64,000 nt of DNA from Burkholderiaceae bacterium. Lineage in GTDB: Bacteria > Pseudomonadota > Gammaproteobacteria > Burkholderiales > Burkholderiaceae_C. Under the pieces are notes generated by a model that was not told the origin of the DNA, did no database searches, and saw only the letters and a list, made by a program, of their open reading frames with translations. The stretch is taken from assembly GCA_017848435.1 (NCBI GenBank), contig JAFEHU010000016.1, positions 1 through 64,000 on the forward strand, read 5' to 3'. The translations under genes were made by a program, and so were the position numbers. Shown here one piece after another: positions 1-8,792 of the stretch (the stretch's first letter is position 1; each line of letters starts with the position of its first letter).

Positions 1-294
1 GGCTTGCCACCACTGGGAGGCTTCTTCCACCAGATGGTCAAAGTCGGCCGGGGTGTGCAGCACGCCCTTGGGCGGCGCGTGTTGGGCGTCGTAGGCGGCG
101 CGCTGCACCGGGTCCGACAACACCTCGTAAGCGGCGTTCAGCCGCTGCATGCGGGCCGCTGCGCGCTGCGCGTCGGCCGGGTGCTTGTCGGGGTGGTAAC
201 GCTGCGCCAGCGCCCGGTACGCCGCCCGGATGGCCGACGCCGACGCGCCAGGTGCCACCTGCAGGGTGGTGTAGTGCGTTTCCGAAGCGGCCAT
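1..294 (-). CDS. J-domain (DnaJ-like) protein, 3' end outside window
   Basis: The reading frame starts at 294 and runs off the left edge, so only the first 98 residues are visible. They form a J domain: helix II is rich in Ala, Arg and Tyr, the HPD tripeptide that stimulates Hsp70 ATPase activity is at residues 34-36, and a helix ending in YEVLSDPVQRAAYD follows. Proteins of this family act as Hsp70 co-chaperones in the cytoplasm. What follows the J domain (a Gly/Phe linker, a membrane segment or another domain) cannot be seen, so the protein cannot be assigned to DnaJ, CbpA or another subgroup. It lies just upstream of, and in the same direction as, the next feature's 5' side, without an obvious functional link. 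Confidence 0.85.
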   Translation of the reverse strand, partial: MAASETHYTTLQVAPGASASAIRAAYRALAQRYHPDKHPADAQRAAARMQRLNAAYEVLSDPVQRAAYDAQHAPPKGVLHTPADFDHLVEEASQWWQA

Positions 295-314
295 TGGGCG
301 TCTGCGCGTCGGTG

Positions 315-1451
315 TCAGAGCGATTCGGCCAGCAGCGCCTCGTACTCGCCGGCACTTGCCACGCGCGGGTTGGTCTTGTGGCAGTGGTCGGCCAGCGCGC
401 CGGTGACGATCTTGCCAAACCAGTCGGCCTGCACGCCCATGGCCCCCAGCCCGGTGGGCAGGCCAAGGCGGGCGTTCATGTCGCGGAGGGCGTCGGGAAT
501 GTCGCCGCCTGAAGCCAGGCCCATGGCCTGGGCCATGCGGTCGAGTCGGCGCTCTTTGCGGATGGATTCGGCCTGTGCGTTGAAGCGCACCACCGCCGGC
601 AGGAACATCGCGTTCAGCGTGCCGTGGTGCAGCAGCGGGTTGACGCCGCCGAGGCTGTGGCTCAGCGAATGCACCGCACCCAGGCCTTTCTGGAAGGCCA
701 TCGCCCCCTGCATGGAAGCGCTCATCAGGTTGAAGCGGGCCTCGCGGTCGCTGCCGTCGGTGGTGGCGCGCTCGATGTGGGCCCAGGCACGGGCCAGGCC
801 ATCGAGCGCAATGCCGTCGGCCGGCGGGTTGAAGGCCGGTGCCATGAAGGTTTCCATGCAGTGCGCCACCGCGTCCATGCCGGTCGCGGCAGTCAGCCGG
901 GCGGGCAGGCCCAAGGTGAGTTCGGGGTCGCAAATGGCGGCCTTGGGCACCAGGTGCCAGCTGTGGAAACCAAGCTTGCGGTGGTCGTCAACGATCAAAA
1001 TCGCGCCGCGTGCCACTTCGCTGCCGGTGCCGCTGGTGGTGGGCACCGCGATCAGCGGCGCAACGCGTTCGGTGATGCGCGGCGAGCCACCTTCAATGGT
1101 CGCGTAGTGCGTCAACGGACCTTCGTGCGTGGCGGCAATGGCGACGCCCTTGGCGCAGTCGATGGCCGAGCCGCCGCCCACCGCGATCAGGCCGTCGCAG
1201 CCTTGGGCGTGGTACACCGCCACCGCCGCGCGCACCGCGGCTTCGGTGGGGTTGGACGGTGTCTGGTCAAACACCGCCACCGCCATGCCAGGCAGTGCAT
1301 CTAGCGCTTTTTGCAGGATGCCCGCAGCTTTCACGCCTTGGTCGGTCACGATCAAGGGTTTGCCGATGCCGACCCGCTGGCATTCCTGCTTCAGCAGCTG
1401 GATGGCGCCGAACTCGAACTGGATCTGTGTCACGTAGTAGATAAGGGCCAT
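315..1451 (-). CDS. Iron-containing (group III) alcohol dehydrogenase
   Basis: 378 residues, the usual length for Fe-dependent alcohol dehydrogenases, which interconvert alcohols and aldehydes with NAD(P). Visible motifs are the nucleotide-binding GGGSAID at 92-98, PTTSGTGSEV at about 137-146, and the metal-binding stretch GMDAVAHCME. D193 and H197 are the likely first two iron ligands, and H261 and H276 in the HSLSHSLGG...LHHG segment supply the rest. The substrate cannot be read from sequence; relatives act on butanol, lactaldehyde, 1,3-propanediol or maleylacetate, and the maleylacetate reductase branch is not excluded. The gene is transcribed away from the neighbouring hydratase-like gene, from a 60-bp divergent intergenic region. 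Confidence 0.88.
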   Translation of the reverse strand: MALIYYVTQIQFEFGAIQLLKQECQRVGIGKPLIVTDQGVKAAGILQKALDALPGMAVAVFDQTPSNPTEAAVRAAVAVYHAQGCDGLIAVGGGSAIDCAKGVAIAATHEGPLTHYATIEGGSPRITERVAPLIAVPTTSGTGSEVARGAILIVDDHRKLGFHSWHLVPKAAICDPELTLGLPARLTAATGMDAVAHCMETFMAPAFNPPADGIALDGLARAWAHIERATTDGSDREARFNLMSASMQGAMAFQKGLGAVHSLSHSLGGVNPLLHHGTLNAMFLPAVVRFNAQAESIRKERRLDRMAQAMGLASGGDIPDALRDMNARLGLPTGLGAMGVQADWFGKIVTGALADHCHKTNPRVASAGEYEALLAESL

Positions 1452-1511
1452 GGTCGTTCTGCAGGGCAGCGGGTACAGTTAAAAATCAAACTTTAATAGC
1501 AGGAGACAAGC

Positions 1512-2378
1512 ATGACAGCGAAAAATACCCTTGCCGTGGTCGCGTTGGCGATAGCCAGCTTTGGTGCGCAGGCGACGTGCCTGACCGACGCCCAGGCGAG
1601 CGCGATGATGGACAAATGGATCGAGAAACTGCCTGCCGACACCCCTGAAGGCCTGAGCGAGGCCGATGGCGCCTGCAGCCGCGCCAAGTTCACCGCGTTG
1701 CTGGAGCTGCGGTTTGACAACGTGATTGGCTACAAGGCCGGGCTCACCAACCCGGCGGTGCAAAAACGCTTCAACTACGACAAGCCGGTCTGGGGCAAGC
1801 TGTTCGACAGCATGGTGCTGGAAAACGGCGCCGAGGTGGAGGCGGCCTTTGGTGCCCGCCCACTGTTCGAGGCCGACTTGCTGGTGCGTGTGAAAAGCGA
1901 AGCCATCAACCAGGCCAAGACGCCGATGGAAGTGCTGCTGCTGCTTGACCAGGTGATTCCTTTCATTGAACTGCCCGACCTGGTGGTGCAGGCCCCCGGC
2001 AAGCTCAACGGCCCGGGCATCAGCGCCATCAACGTTGGTGCCCGGCTGGGCGTGGCGGGCAAACCCATTCCCGTGCCCGCCACGCGCGCTGAAATCTACG
2101 CCTTGCACGACGGCCTGCGCGACATGACTGTGACACTGTCCGATGGCGGTGGTGCCACGCTGGGGCAAGGCAAGGGCAGCGACATTCTGGGCCACCCATT
2201 GAATGCCGTTGTCTGGCTGGCCGAGGCGCTGGCCAAGGAAGGTCTGGCGATGAAGGCGGGCGATTTGATCAGCCTGGGCTCCTTCTCGCCCTTGCTGCCA
2301 CCCAAGGCGGGGCTCAAGGCGGTGGTGACCTACAGCGGGCTGCCAGATGCGCAGGCCGTGTCGGTGCAGTTCAAATAA
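1512..2378 (+). CDS. Exported 2-keto-4-pentenoate hydratase (MhpD)-like protein
   Basis: 288 residues. After a good ribosome site (AGGAGA, 5 nt before ATG) there is a classical signal peptide with cleavage after about residue 21 (FGAQA). The remainder resembles the hydratase/decarboxylase fold of MhpD: GYKAGLTNPAVQKRF early, a metal-site-like FEADLLVRV segment, then PFIELPD, a glycine-rich PGKLNGPG..INVGARLG region, and a C-terminal LISLGSFSPLLPPKAG loop. In cytoplasmic MhpD the metal is held by Glu-x-Glu plus a later Glu; here the second position is Asp (E-A-D). A signal peptide on this normally cytoplasmic catabolic fold is odd, so periplasmic binding or an altered reaction is possible. Function is inferred from fold only. 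Confidence 0.72.
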   Translation: MTAKNTLAVVALAIASFGAQATCLTDAQASAMMDKWIEKLPADTPEGLSEADGACSRAKFTALLELRFDNVIGYKAGLTNPAVQKRFNYDKPVWGKLFDSMVLENGAEVEAAFGARPLFEADLLVRVKSEAINQAKTPMEVLLLLDQVIPFIELPDLVVQAPGKLNGPGISAINVGARLGVAGKPIPVPATRAEIYALHDGLRDMTVTLSDGGGATLGQGKGSDILGHPLNAVVWLAEALAKEGLAMKAGDLISLGSFSPLLPPKAGLKAVVTYSGLPDAQAVSVQFK

Positions 2379-2386
2379 ACGTGTGC

Positions 2387-2440
2387 TCAGGGCTGGCGAG
2401 AGCCGCCCTGAAAACCCGACACAACGCCCAAAGTGTGTCG
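2387..2440 (+). terminator. Tandem hairpins downstream of the hydratase-like gene
   Basis: Two strong stem-loops follow the stop codon at 2378. The first (2387-2411) pairs TCAGGGC with GCCCTGA and an inner GGC/GCC around a GAGA loop. The second (2417-2440) pairs CGACACA with TGTGTCG. Neither is followed by a U-tract, so this is a candidate terminator or 3'-end stabiliser, not a textbook intrinsic terminator. Confidence 0.4.
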
Positions 2441-2700
2441 CCTACCGGACAAAAAGCGGCAAAACTTACAACCATGTAAGGGTATTCGAGAGTGGATTCG
2501 CGGTAAGTCGAATGGTACTATTTTGAACACAATTGTTCAAATTGAATCACTGTTATTTATCAGTATTCGATGTCACATCTAACGATGTACACCTACCGGA
2601 AGTGACAAGCGGTGTGTGTCTGTAGAGCGCAGTTGTGAACACGTGCCCTTGGCAGTGGCGGTCACCAAACCTGGTGCCGCCGCAGTCCAAAGGGGAATTG
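2441..2700. promoter_or_regulatory. AT-rich intergenic region with perfect palindrome upstream of the TRAP genes
   Basis: The 346 bp between the stop at 2378 and the lipoprotein gene contain no convincing gene. At 2523-2540 there is a perfect 7-bp inverted repeat, TTGAACA-CAAT-TGTTCAA, inside a locally AT-rich stretch. Its position ahead of the three-gene TRAP cluster makes it a candidate operator. Which regulator binds it is unknown; the TetR gene at the far end of the cluster (7140) is one possibility. Confidence 0.35.
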
Positions 2701-2724
2701 TTGACCTACCGTGAATGTGCACCC

Positions 2725-3801
2725 ATGGCCTGTTCCACCTTGGTATTCCAGCCCACCCGTGGCGTATTGGCGTTTTACCGCCGCCTTTTGTTGGCCGCAT
2801 CGGTCGTGGGCTTCGGCCTGCTGACGGGGTGCCAATCCCTTCAACGCGGTGGAGCGAACATCGCGTTGGGCGTGGTGGAGCGCAATGTGGTACCGCCGGT
2901 CTTGGGCGTGTCTGACCTGAACATGGGCTGCACCCATGCGATGGCCATGGTGCCGCTGATTGGCTCTTTCCGTTCGTTTTACGGTGACCCGTCTGGCCTG
3001 GAGTCCATCCTGTCCACCTCGGCCAGTTTGTGTGCCGACAACGACGCCAACACCGAAGAGCTGCGCTACCTGCGTGCCCTGCGTGACCGCCGCACCGCCG
3101 ATGCGCAAGATGCCCGCACCAGCCACAAGCGTTTGCTGGAGCGCTCCGCCCGCCGCCAGCTGGCCGCCTATGTGCAGATGCGCCAGAGCCTGGAGAAAAA
3201 ATACCGCTTCCAGTACGGCGAAACCTGCCCCAAATTCCGCCGTAAAAACTCCGACTTTGACCAGCTCATTTACCTGCTGGGCAGCATCTCCGGCCTGCAG
3301 GCCATGGTGAACGACGTGGCCGCTGAAAAAGCGGTCAACGTGCCAACCGACATCCCGCTCAAGGCCGAATTCGCGATGGGTTGCCTGGACAACGCCAAGT
3401 GGTGGGGTACGCCCCAGGCCATTCGCGCCACAGTGTGGAGCGTGGTGCCCGGTGCCTCTGAAGGCAAAGACGTGGCCGGAACCTTCAACCAGGCGATGGC
3501 TCTGGGTGAGCAGCAAGGCGTGCGCTTGCCACACGTGTTGGCCGCCATCAGCGCCGGCTTCACTGATGACAAACAGCGCATCCGCGAGGTGGTGAAGCGG
3601 TTTGCTTCGGCACCAGGTTACGCGCCCAACAAAAACTACCGTTACATCGACGAAGCAGCAGGCGCGACCATTCAGCAGATGTCGGACCGCGACTGGACCA
3701 TCGGCACCGGCTCGCGCACACCGGTTGGCCGCCTGGGAACTTTCTGGGACGACAAGAAAGTCGCCAAAGACACCATCGATGCGAGCGAATTCCTGAAGTA
3801 A
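2725..3801 (+). CDS. Lipoprotein of a TRAP transporter cluster, TatT (T-component)-like
   Basis: 358 residues from ATG 2725. A TTG at 2701 with the better ribosome site AGGGG would add 8 residues. The N-terminus is a lipoprotein signal: basic residues, a hydrophobic core, then LLTGC with Cys36 as the lipidated residue. The mature part is mostly helical, with a basic region around YLRALRDRRTADAQ and no catalytic motif I recognise. It directly precedes a periplasmic solute-binding protein and a TRAP large permease. This arrangement, lipoprotein-binding protein-permease, is that of TRAP systems with a T component, first described in Treponema, where a TPR lipoprotein partners the binding protein. 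The TatT label rests mainly on context and on a weak resemblance of the N-terminal helices. Confidence 0.55.
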   Translation: MACSTLVFQPTRGVLAFYRRLLLAASVVGFGLLTGCQSLQRGGANIALGVVERNVVPPVLGVSDLNMGCTHAMAMVPLIGSFRSFYGDPSGLESILSTSASLCADNDANTEELRYLRALRDRRTADAQDARTSHKRLLERSARRQLAAYVQMRQSLEKKYRFQYGETCPKFRRKNSDFDQLIYLLGSISGLQAMVNDVAAEKAVNVPTDIPLKAEFAMGCLDNAKWWGTPQAIRATVWSVVPGASEGKDVAGTFNQAMALGEQQGVRLPHVLAAISAGFTDDKQRIREVVKRFASAPGYAPNKNYRYIDEAAGATIQQMSDRDWTIGTGSRTPVGRLGTFWDDKKVAKDTIDASEFLK

Positions 3802-3876
3802 GCCTTTTACCTAGTTCCAAGTCAGCCCTGTATCAACTTTGTTGCCGCCAGACCGCGGCTTCCTTGAGGAGTGTTC

Positions 3877-4926
3877 ATGAACGCATTCAAATCCCTTCGT
3901 ACCGCCGCATTTGTTGGCATCGCCCTGGCCTTTGGCGCAAGCGCACAGGCCAACCAAAAAGTCTGTGTCTATGACCTGCTGGGCAACAGCGGTGACGTGT
4001 TCAACCAAGCCAAGGACTATGCGCTGGAAATGCAGAAAAATGGCGCACAGATTGAGTTGAAGGCCTACACCGATGAGCGTGTTGCGACCGAAGATTTTCG
4101 CACCGGCCAGTGTGACGGCGTGATGGCCATGGGCTTCCGCACGCGCCAGTTCAACGCCGTCTCGGCGTCGATTGACACGCTGGGCTCCACCACCATTCTG
4201 CGCAATGGCAAGATTGACATGGAAGGCAGCTACGAGGTGGTGCGCCGCGTAATCCAGACCTTTGCCCGTCCGGAGGCCGCCAAGCTGATGGTGGAAGGCA
4301 AGTACGAAGTGGCCGGCATCATGCCCATGGGCGCTGCTTACCCGGTGGTGAACGACCGCAAGATCAACTCGGTCGAGGCACTGGCCGGCAAGAAGATCGC
4401 CGCCTTTGACTACGACAAGGCCCAGGCGGTGATGATCCAGAAAATTGGCGCCCAGCCGATTTCCGCCGACGTGAGCAACTTCTCCACCAAGTTCAACAAC
4501 GGCTCGGTGGATTTTGTGGCGGCACCTGCACTGGCCTACAAGCCTCTGGAGCTCTACAAGGGCGTGGGCAAGAAGGGCGCCGTGGTGCGGTTTCCCATCT
4601 TGATCCTGAGCTACCAGATGGTGATCAACCAGGCCAAGTTCCCTGCCGGTTTTGGTCAAAAGTCGCGTGAGTACTGGTCCAGTAACTTTGACCGGGCCAA
4701 GAAGGTGATTGACGCTGCCGAGCTCAGCATTCCCGCTGAGACCTGGATGGACTTGAGCGCACAGGACGGCAACAAATACACCTTGATGCTGCGCGAGTCC
4801 CGTTTGGACATTGCCAAGCAAGGCTTGTACAACAAAACCGGGCTGAAGGTGCTCAAGCGCGTGCGTTGCAGCGTGAACGCGGCCGACGCGGAATGCGCGA
4901 CCAAATCAGAGGAAGAGTGGCAATAA
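3877..4926 (+). CDS. Periplasmic solute-binding protein of the TRAP cluster
   Basis: 349 residues from ATG 3877, chosen because GAGGA lies 6 nt upstream; a GTG at 3871 is too close to it. A Sec signal peptide ends with ASAQA before Asn26. The mature protein begins KVCVYDLLGNSGDVFNQAKDYALEMQKNG and has the two-lobed binding-protein pattern (MAMGFRTRQFNAVSASIDTLGS, then AGKKIAAFDYDKAQAVMIQKIGA, then FVAAPALAYKPLELYKGVG). It resembles the putative solute-binding family found beside T-component lipoproteins more than classical DctP. It would deliver an unidentified, probably anionic, solute to the permease encoded one base downstream. Two cysteines near the C-terminus (RCSVNAADAEC) could form a disulfide. 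Confidence 0.65.
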   Translation: MNAFKSLRTAAFVGIALAFGASAQANQKVCVYDLLGNSGDVFNQAKDYALEMQKNGAQIELKAYTDERVATEDFRTGQCDGVMAMGFRTRQFNAVSASIDTLGSTTILRNGKIDMEGSYEVVRRVIQTFARPEAAKLMVEGKYEVAGIMPMGAAYPVVNDRKINSVEALAGKKIAAFDYDKAQAVMIQKIGAQPISADVSNFSTKFNNGSVDFVAAPALAYKPLELYKGVGKKGAVVRFPILILSYQMVINQAKFPAGFGQKSREYWSSNFDRAKKVIDAAELSIPAETWMDLSAQDGNKYTLMLRESRLDIAKQGLYNKTGLKVLKRVRCSVNAADAECATKSEEEWQ

Positions 4927-4927
4927 G

Positions 4928-7105
4928 ATGGGAAATACCGGTTCTCGCGGTTTGCTGAACCGCACACCGCTTGAATGGCTGTCCAGCCTGCCGGTGTTTT
5001 GCCTTCTGGTGCTGACACTCGTGATCAGTACCGGTGAAATGCTCCATGGCCGGATGCTCAACATGGGCGAGGCCCTGTTTGGCAAGCCTGCCGAGCAAGT
5101 CCAGTACTTCATGCTGCGCGCCGACCCGGTGCGACCGGCTTGTGACCGCGACAGCAACGCAGAAGCGCAACTCTCGGCGAACCAGAAGCCGTCTGCGGCT
5201 GCCCCCGCCAGCGACGCGGTGGACGCGCTGTTCGGCGACAAACCCGAGTCGGCCGATGACCAGCGCGCAGCCCTCGCAGCGGCACGCAACGAGTGCCAGA
5301 TGAAGCACGCATTTTACGAGCGCGTGGTCAATGAAATCACCCCTGGCGTACGGCTTTTCCGGACGATCGAGACCGGGTTCTTTGCGCTGTTCGAAATCGG
5401 CACCGACAACCGCCCGCTGATTCTGTTGTTGATGTTTGCCATTGCTGCGGTGACCACCACCCTGGCCAACCACCACATCAGCATCCGTCCGCCGCGTTAC
5501 GCGCGAGACCATTTGGTCACGAACCTCTCGATGGCTGTGGCCTCGGCTCTTCTGCTCTATTCGTGCGTTCGCTATTACCAAATCACCAGTGGCACAGGCT
5601 TGGAAGTTGAGAACCCGTTTCTGCATTTGCTGTGGATGCTGCTGTTCGCGAGCCTGCTGGTGATCTCCGTCTACCGCCTGTGGCGACCGCAATCCAACGA
5701 AGGCCTGGGCAGTTGGGGGCTGGCGTTGTTGTCAACCCCGCTGTTTGCCTTCATGGGCATGACCTCGGGCCTGTACTTTTTGTCTACCGGCCACCCGTCT
5801 GGCCAGGCCATTTACATCAACCAACTGATGGAGTTGCCCACCATCTTCTTGAACCTGGCGTTGTTCATTTTTGCCGGCATGTTGCTCAAGCAGACCGACA
5901 TCGTTGACCGTTTTCTCAATCTGCTGCGCCCCTGGCGGCTGTCGCCGGAGTTGTTGACTTACATCATTCTGCTGGCCGCTGCGCTGCCCACGGCTTATAC
6001 CGGGGCCTCCGGCATTTTTGTGATCGCTGCTGGTGCCATCATTTACCGTGAAGTGCTGCACGCCGGTGGCACACGCCAGCTGGCGCTGGCGGCCACGGCG
6101 ATGTCGGGTTCTTTGGGCGTGGTGCTGCGGCCTTGTTTGCTGGTGGTGTTGATCGCGATGCTGAACAAGCAGGTCACCACGGCCCAGCTGTACCACTGGG
6201 GGCTGTTTGTGTTTTTCCTGACGTCGACGCTGTTTTTCTTGCTGTCGCAATTGCGGCGCACACAGCGCGAGCAGATTGAAGTTCCGATGGTGGCGATTCG
6301 CGCCATGCTGCGCGAGAGCGTGCATGTGTTGCCCTACGCTGCGCTGGCTGTGGCAATCGTGGTGTTCTACGACGTTGCCCTGGACACCAGCCTCAACGAG
6401 ATCAGCGCACCGACCATCATGCCGGTGCTGATGCTGCTGCTGCTGATTCTGGAGAAGTGGATCAACCGCAAGCGCACACGGCCCGACCCGAGCCTGGTGT
6501 TGCCGGTGTCGCCCAGCGCCACAGCCCTGCACCCACCGACCACCAGCCCCCGGCTGGAACCGGCCATCCGCGCTGCCGCCAACGAGACCATCGGCCACAT
6601 TGGTGCGCTGATCACCCTGATGGCCTTGTCGCTGGCCGTGGGCGGTGTGATTGAACGCTCGGAGATCATGAGCGTGGTGCCGCTGGAGTTTTCCAGTCCG
6701 TGGATCGCCGTGGCCTTCTTGATGTTGGTGCTGGTGTTTGTTGGCATGGTGATGGACCCGTTTGGCGCAGTGATTCTGGTCTCCAGCACTTTGGCGCCAA
6801 TTGCCTACAACAACGGCATCGACCCAGTCCACTTCTGGATGATTGTGCTGGTGGCCTTTGAGCTGGGCTACCTGTCGCCGCCAGTGGCGCTCAACCAGTT
6901 GCTGACCCGCCAGGTGGTGGGCGAAGCCGAGATTGACGCGGCTGATGCAGAAGTCCGTCACCTTGGTTTTTACAGCCGCTATGAGCGCTGGATCTTGCCG
7001 GTGATTGTCATGTTGGTTGGCATGGTCTTGGTCGCGTTCGTGCCACTGGGGGTGGCGCAGTTTGAGTGGCTGGAACCGGTTCGCCAGTTTTTCGCGACAA
7101 CCTGA
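4928..7105 (+). CDS. TRAP transporter large permease (DctM-like) with fused N-terminal membrane region
   Basis: 725 residues, much longer than a typical DctM (about 430). The first 250 residues hold one membrane segment at 20-40, a polar loop rich in Ala, Asp and Cys (about 60-120), then several helices that may stand in for the separate small subunit DctQ. The DctM core follows: multiple membrane helices, and near the C-terminus the signature MDPFGAVILVSSTLAPIAYN and then ELGYLSPPVALNQLL, the conserved loop of large TRAP subunits. It starts one base after the binding-protein stop, so the two are cotranscribed. Family knowledge predicts Na+-driven uptake; the solute is unknown. Confidence 0.85.
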   Translation: MGNTGSRGLLNRTPLEWLSSLPVFCLLVLTLVISTGEMLHGRMLNMGEALFGKPAEQVQYFMLRADPVRPACDRDSNAEAQLSANQKPSAAAPASDAVDALFGDKPESADDQRAALAAARNECQMKHAFYERVVNEITPGVRLFRTIETGFFALFEIGTDNRPLILLLMFAIAAVTTTLANHHISIRPPRYARDHLVTNLSMAVASALLLYSCVRYYQITSGTGLEVENPFLHLLWMLLFASLLVISVYRLWRPQSNEGLGSWGLALLSTPLFAFMGMTSGLYFLSTGHPSGQAIYINQLMELPTIFLNLALFIFAGMLLKQTDIVDRFLNLLRPWRLSPELLTYIILLAAALPTAYTGASGIFVIAAGAIIYREVLHAGGTRQLALAATAMSGSLGVVLRPCLLVVLIAMLNKQVTTAQLYHWGLFVFFLTSTLFFLLSQLRRTQREQIEVPMVAIRAMLRESVHVLPYAALAVAIVVFYDVALDTSLNEISAPTIMPVLMLLLLILEKWINRKRTRPDPSLVLPVSPSATALHPPTTSPRLEPAIRAAANETIGHIGALITLMALSLAVGGVIERSEIMSVVPLEFSSPWIAVAFLMLVLVFVGMVMDPFGAVILVSSTLAPIAYNNGIDPVHFWMIVLVAFELGYLSPPVALNQLLTRQVVGEAEIDAADAEVRHLGFYSRYERWILPVIVMLVGMVLVAFVPLGVAQFEWLEPVRQFFATT

Positions 7106-7139
7106 GCAGACTGTAGACTGACGTTATTCCCCATGCGAC

Positions 7140-7784
7140 ATGACGACCACCAGTTCCCAGGTGCCTGAAACCGCTGCGCTTAACCCGCGCAAAGCCCGCA
7201 TCTACAAGGCGGCGATGCAGCTGTTCTCCGAGCACGGCGACCCCGAGGCCAACGTCAGCGAGCTGGCGTCAATTGCGGGCGTGGCCAGGGGCACCATCTA
7301 CAACAACATCGGCGACCTGAGCACCTTGTTCGCCGACGTTTCCGGCCATGTGACGGCCGAGATGGGGACACGCCTGGCCCTCGCACTGGACCGCGTCGCC
7401 GAGCCCGAGCGGCGGCTGGCGATGGCCATTCGCGTGTTCATCCGCCGGTCACATGAAGAGCCGTACTGGGGCAAATTCATGATGCGCTACGCGCTCTCCA
7501 ACCCGTCGTTCGAGGCCCTGCTGATCGGCTTGCCTTTGCACGACGTGGTGCACGGGCTGGAGGCCGGGCGCTACACCTTCCGGCCGGAGCAACTGGCCTC
7601 GGTGCTGGCCATGGTGGGCGGCACCGTGCTTTCGGCGATGCGCATGGTGCAGGAAGGGCACAAGACCTGGCGCGACGCCGGCACCGACGCGGCCGAACTG
7701 GTGCTGCGCGCCATGGGCGTTCCCGCCAGCGAGGCGCAGGCCATTGCGGCGGCGGAACTGCCCGTCTTGCCCGTGCTGGAGTAG
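7140..7784 (+). CDS. TetR/AcrR-family transcriptional regulator
   Basis: 214 residues. The N-terminal helix-turn-helix is at about 17-60 (ARIYKAAMQLFSEHG, then NVSELASIAGVARGTIYNNIGDLSTLF), typical for TetR DNA-binding domains. The C-terminal helical domain has no recognisable ligand signature. The gene lies 34 bp after the TRAP permease on the same strand and 60 bp before an esterase-type hydrolase. It could regulate either, and the palindrome at 2523-2540 is one candidate target. Confidence 0.85.
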   Translation: MTTTSSQVPETAALNPRKARIYKAAMQLFSEHGDPEANVSELASIAGVARGTIYNNIGDLSTLFADVSGHVTAEMGTRLALALDRVAEPERRLAMAIRVFIRRSHEEPYWGKFMMRYALSNPSFEALLIGLPLHDVVHGLEAGRYTFRPEQLASVLAMVGGTVLSAMRMVQEGHKTWRDAGTDAAELVLRAMGVPASEAQAIAAAELPVLPVLE

Positions 7785-7844
7785 CGCCGGTCACCACGCC
7801 GGTTGTGGACAATCGGCCTGTTTTTGCCAAGAACAGGAGTTCGA

Positions 7845-8792
7845 TTGAACCAACACCTTTTGACGCCCGCCATGCGCAGCGTGCTGGACCGCATGGCTCG
7901 CGCTGGCCACCCGCCGCTGCACAGCTTGCCGCCCGAACAGGCCCGCCGTGCTTACGAGGCCGGGGCGGGTGTACTGGAGGTGCCCGCACCGGCCATGGCG
8001 CGGGTCGAAGACTTCACCATCCCGGCCGACGACGGCACCCCCATCCCCGCGCGCCTGGTGGCGCCGTCGCACGAGCGCCTGCCGTTGCTGGTGTACTTCC
8101 ACGGTGGTGGTTTCACCATTGGCAGCATCGCCACCCACGACACGCTGTGCCGGGTGCTGGCCCAGCAGGCCCACTGTGCGGTGATGTCGGTCGGTTACCG
8201 GCTCGCACCAGAGCACACATTCCCCTTTGCGGTACAAGATGCGTGGCAAGCCATAGTCCACGCTCACAAGTTTGCTATGGATTTGGGAGTGGACGGCGGT
8301 CGCATCGCGGTCGGCGGCGACAGCGCCGGTGGCACACTGGCCGCAGTCTGCGCCATCCTCGCGCGCGACGCGGGCCTGCCACTGGCGCTGCAGCTGCTGT
8401 TCTACCCTGGCACCAGCGCCCACCAGGACACGCCGTCGCACCAGCACTTTGCCGAAGGGCTGGTGCTGGAGAAAACCCACATCGACTATTTCTTCAACCA
8501 CTACATTCCCCACGGCCAGCGCGCCGACTGGCGCTTTGCGCCGCTGAACGCACCCGATGTGGACGGCGTGGCGCCGGCCTGGATCGGCCTGGCCGAATGC
8601 GACCCGCTGGTCGACGAAGGCGTCTTGTACGGCGACAAGCTGCGCGCCGCCGGTGTGCCGGTGGCACTCGACATCTACCGCGGCGTGGTCCACGAGTTCA
8701 TCAAAATGGGCCGCGCCATTCCCGAAGCCCAACAGGCCCATGCCGATGCCGCCGCCGCACTCCGCCAGGCCTTTGACACGCCCGCCCCATGA
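7845..8792 (+). CDS. Alpha/beta hydrolase, hormone-sensitive lipase (family IV) type esterase
   Basis: 315 residues from a TTG start at 7845, chosen because AGGAG ends 5 nt upstream and the family normally begins near a motif like LTPAMRSVLDRMA. The oxyanion-hole motif HGGGF is at 86-90, the nucleophile motif GDSAGG at 158-163 (Ser160), Asp253 sits in ECDPLVDEG and His283 in VVHEFIKM, giving a complete catalytic triad. Members hydrolyse short- to medium-chain carboxylesters in the cytoplasm. Its stop overlaps the next start (ATGA), so it is translationally coupled to a thioesterase-acetyltransferase fusion. Confidence 0.9.
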   Translation: MNQHLLTPAMRSVLDRMARAGHPPLHSLPPEQARRAYEAGAGVLEVPAPAMARVEDFTIPADDGTPIPARLVAPSHERLPLLVYFHGGGFTIGSIATHDTLCRVLAQQAHCAVMSVGYRLAPEHTFPFAVQDAWQAIVHAHKFAMDLGVDGGRIAVGGDSAGGTLAAVCAILARDAGLPLALQLLFYPGTSAHQDTPSHQHFAEGLVLEKTHIDYFFNHYIPHGQRADWRFAPLNAPDVDGVAPAWIGLAECDPLVDEGVLYGDKLRAAGVPVALDIYRGVVHEFIKMGRAIPEAQQAHADAAAALRQAFDTPAP

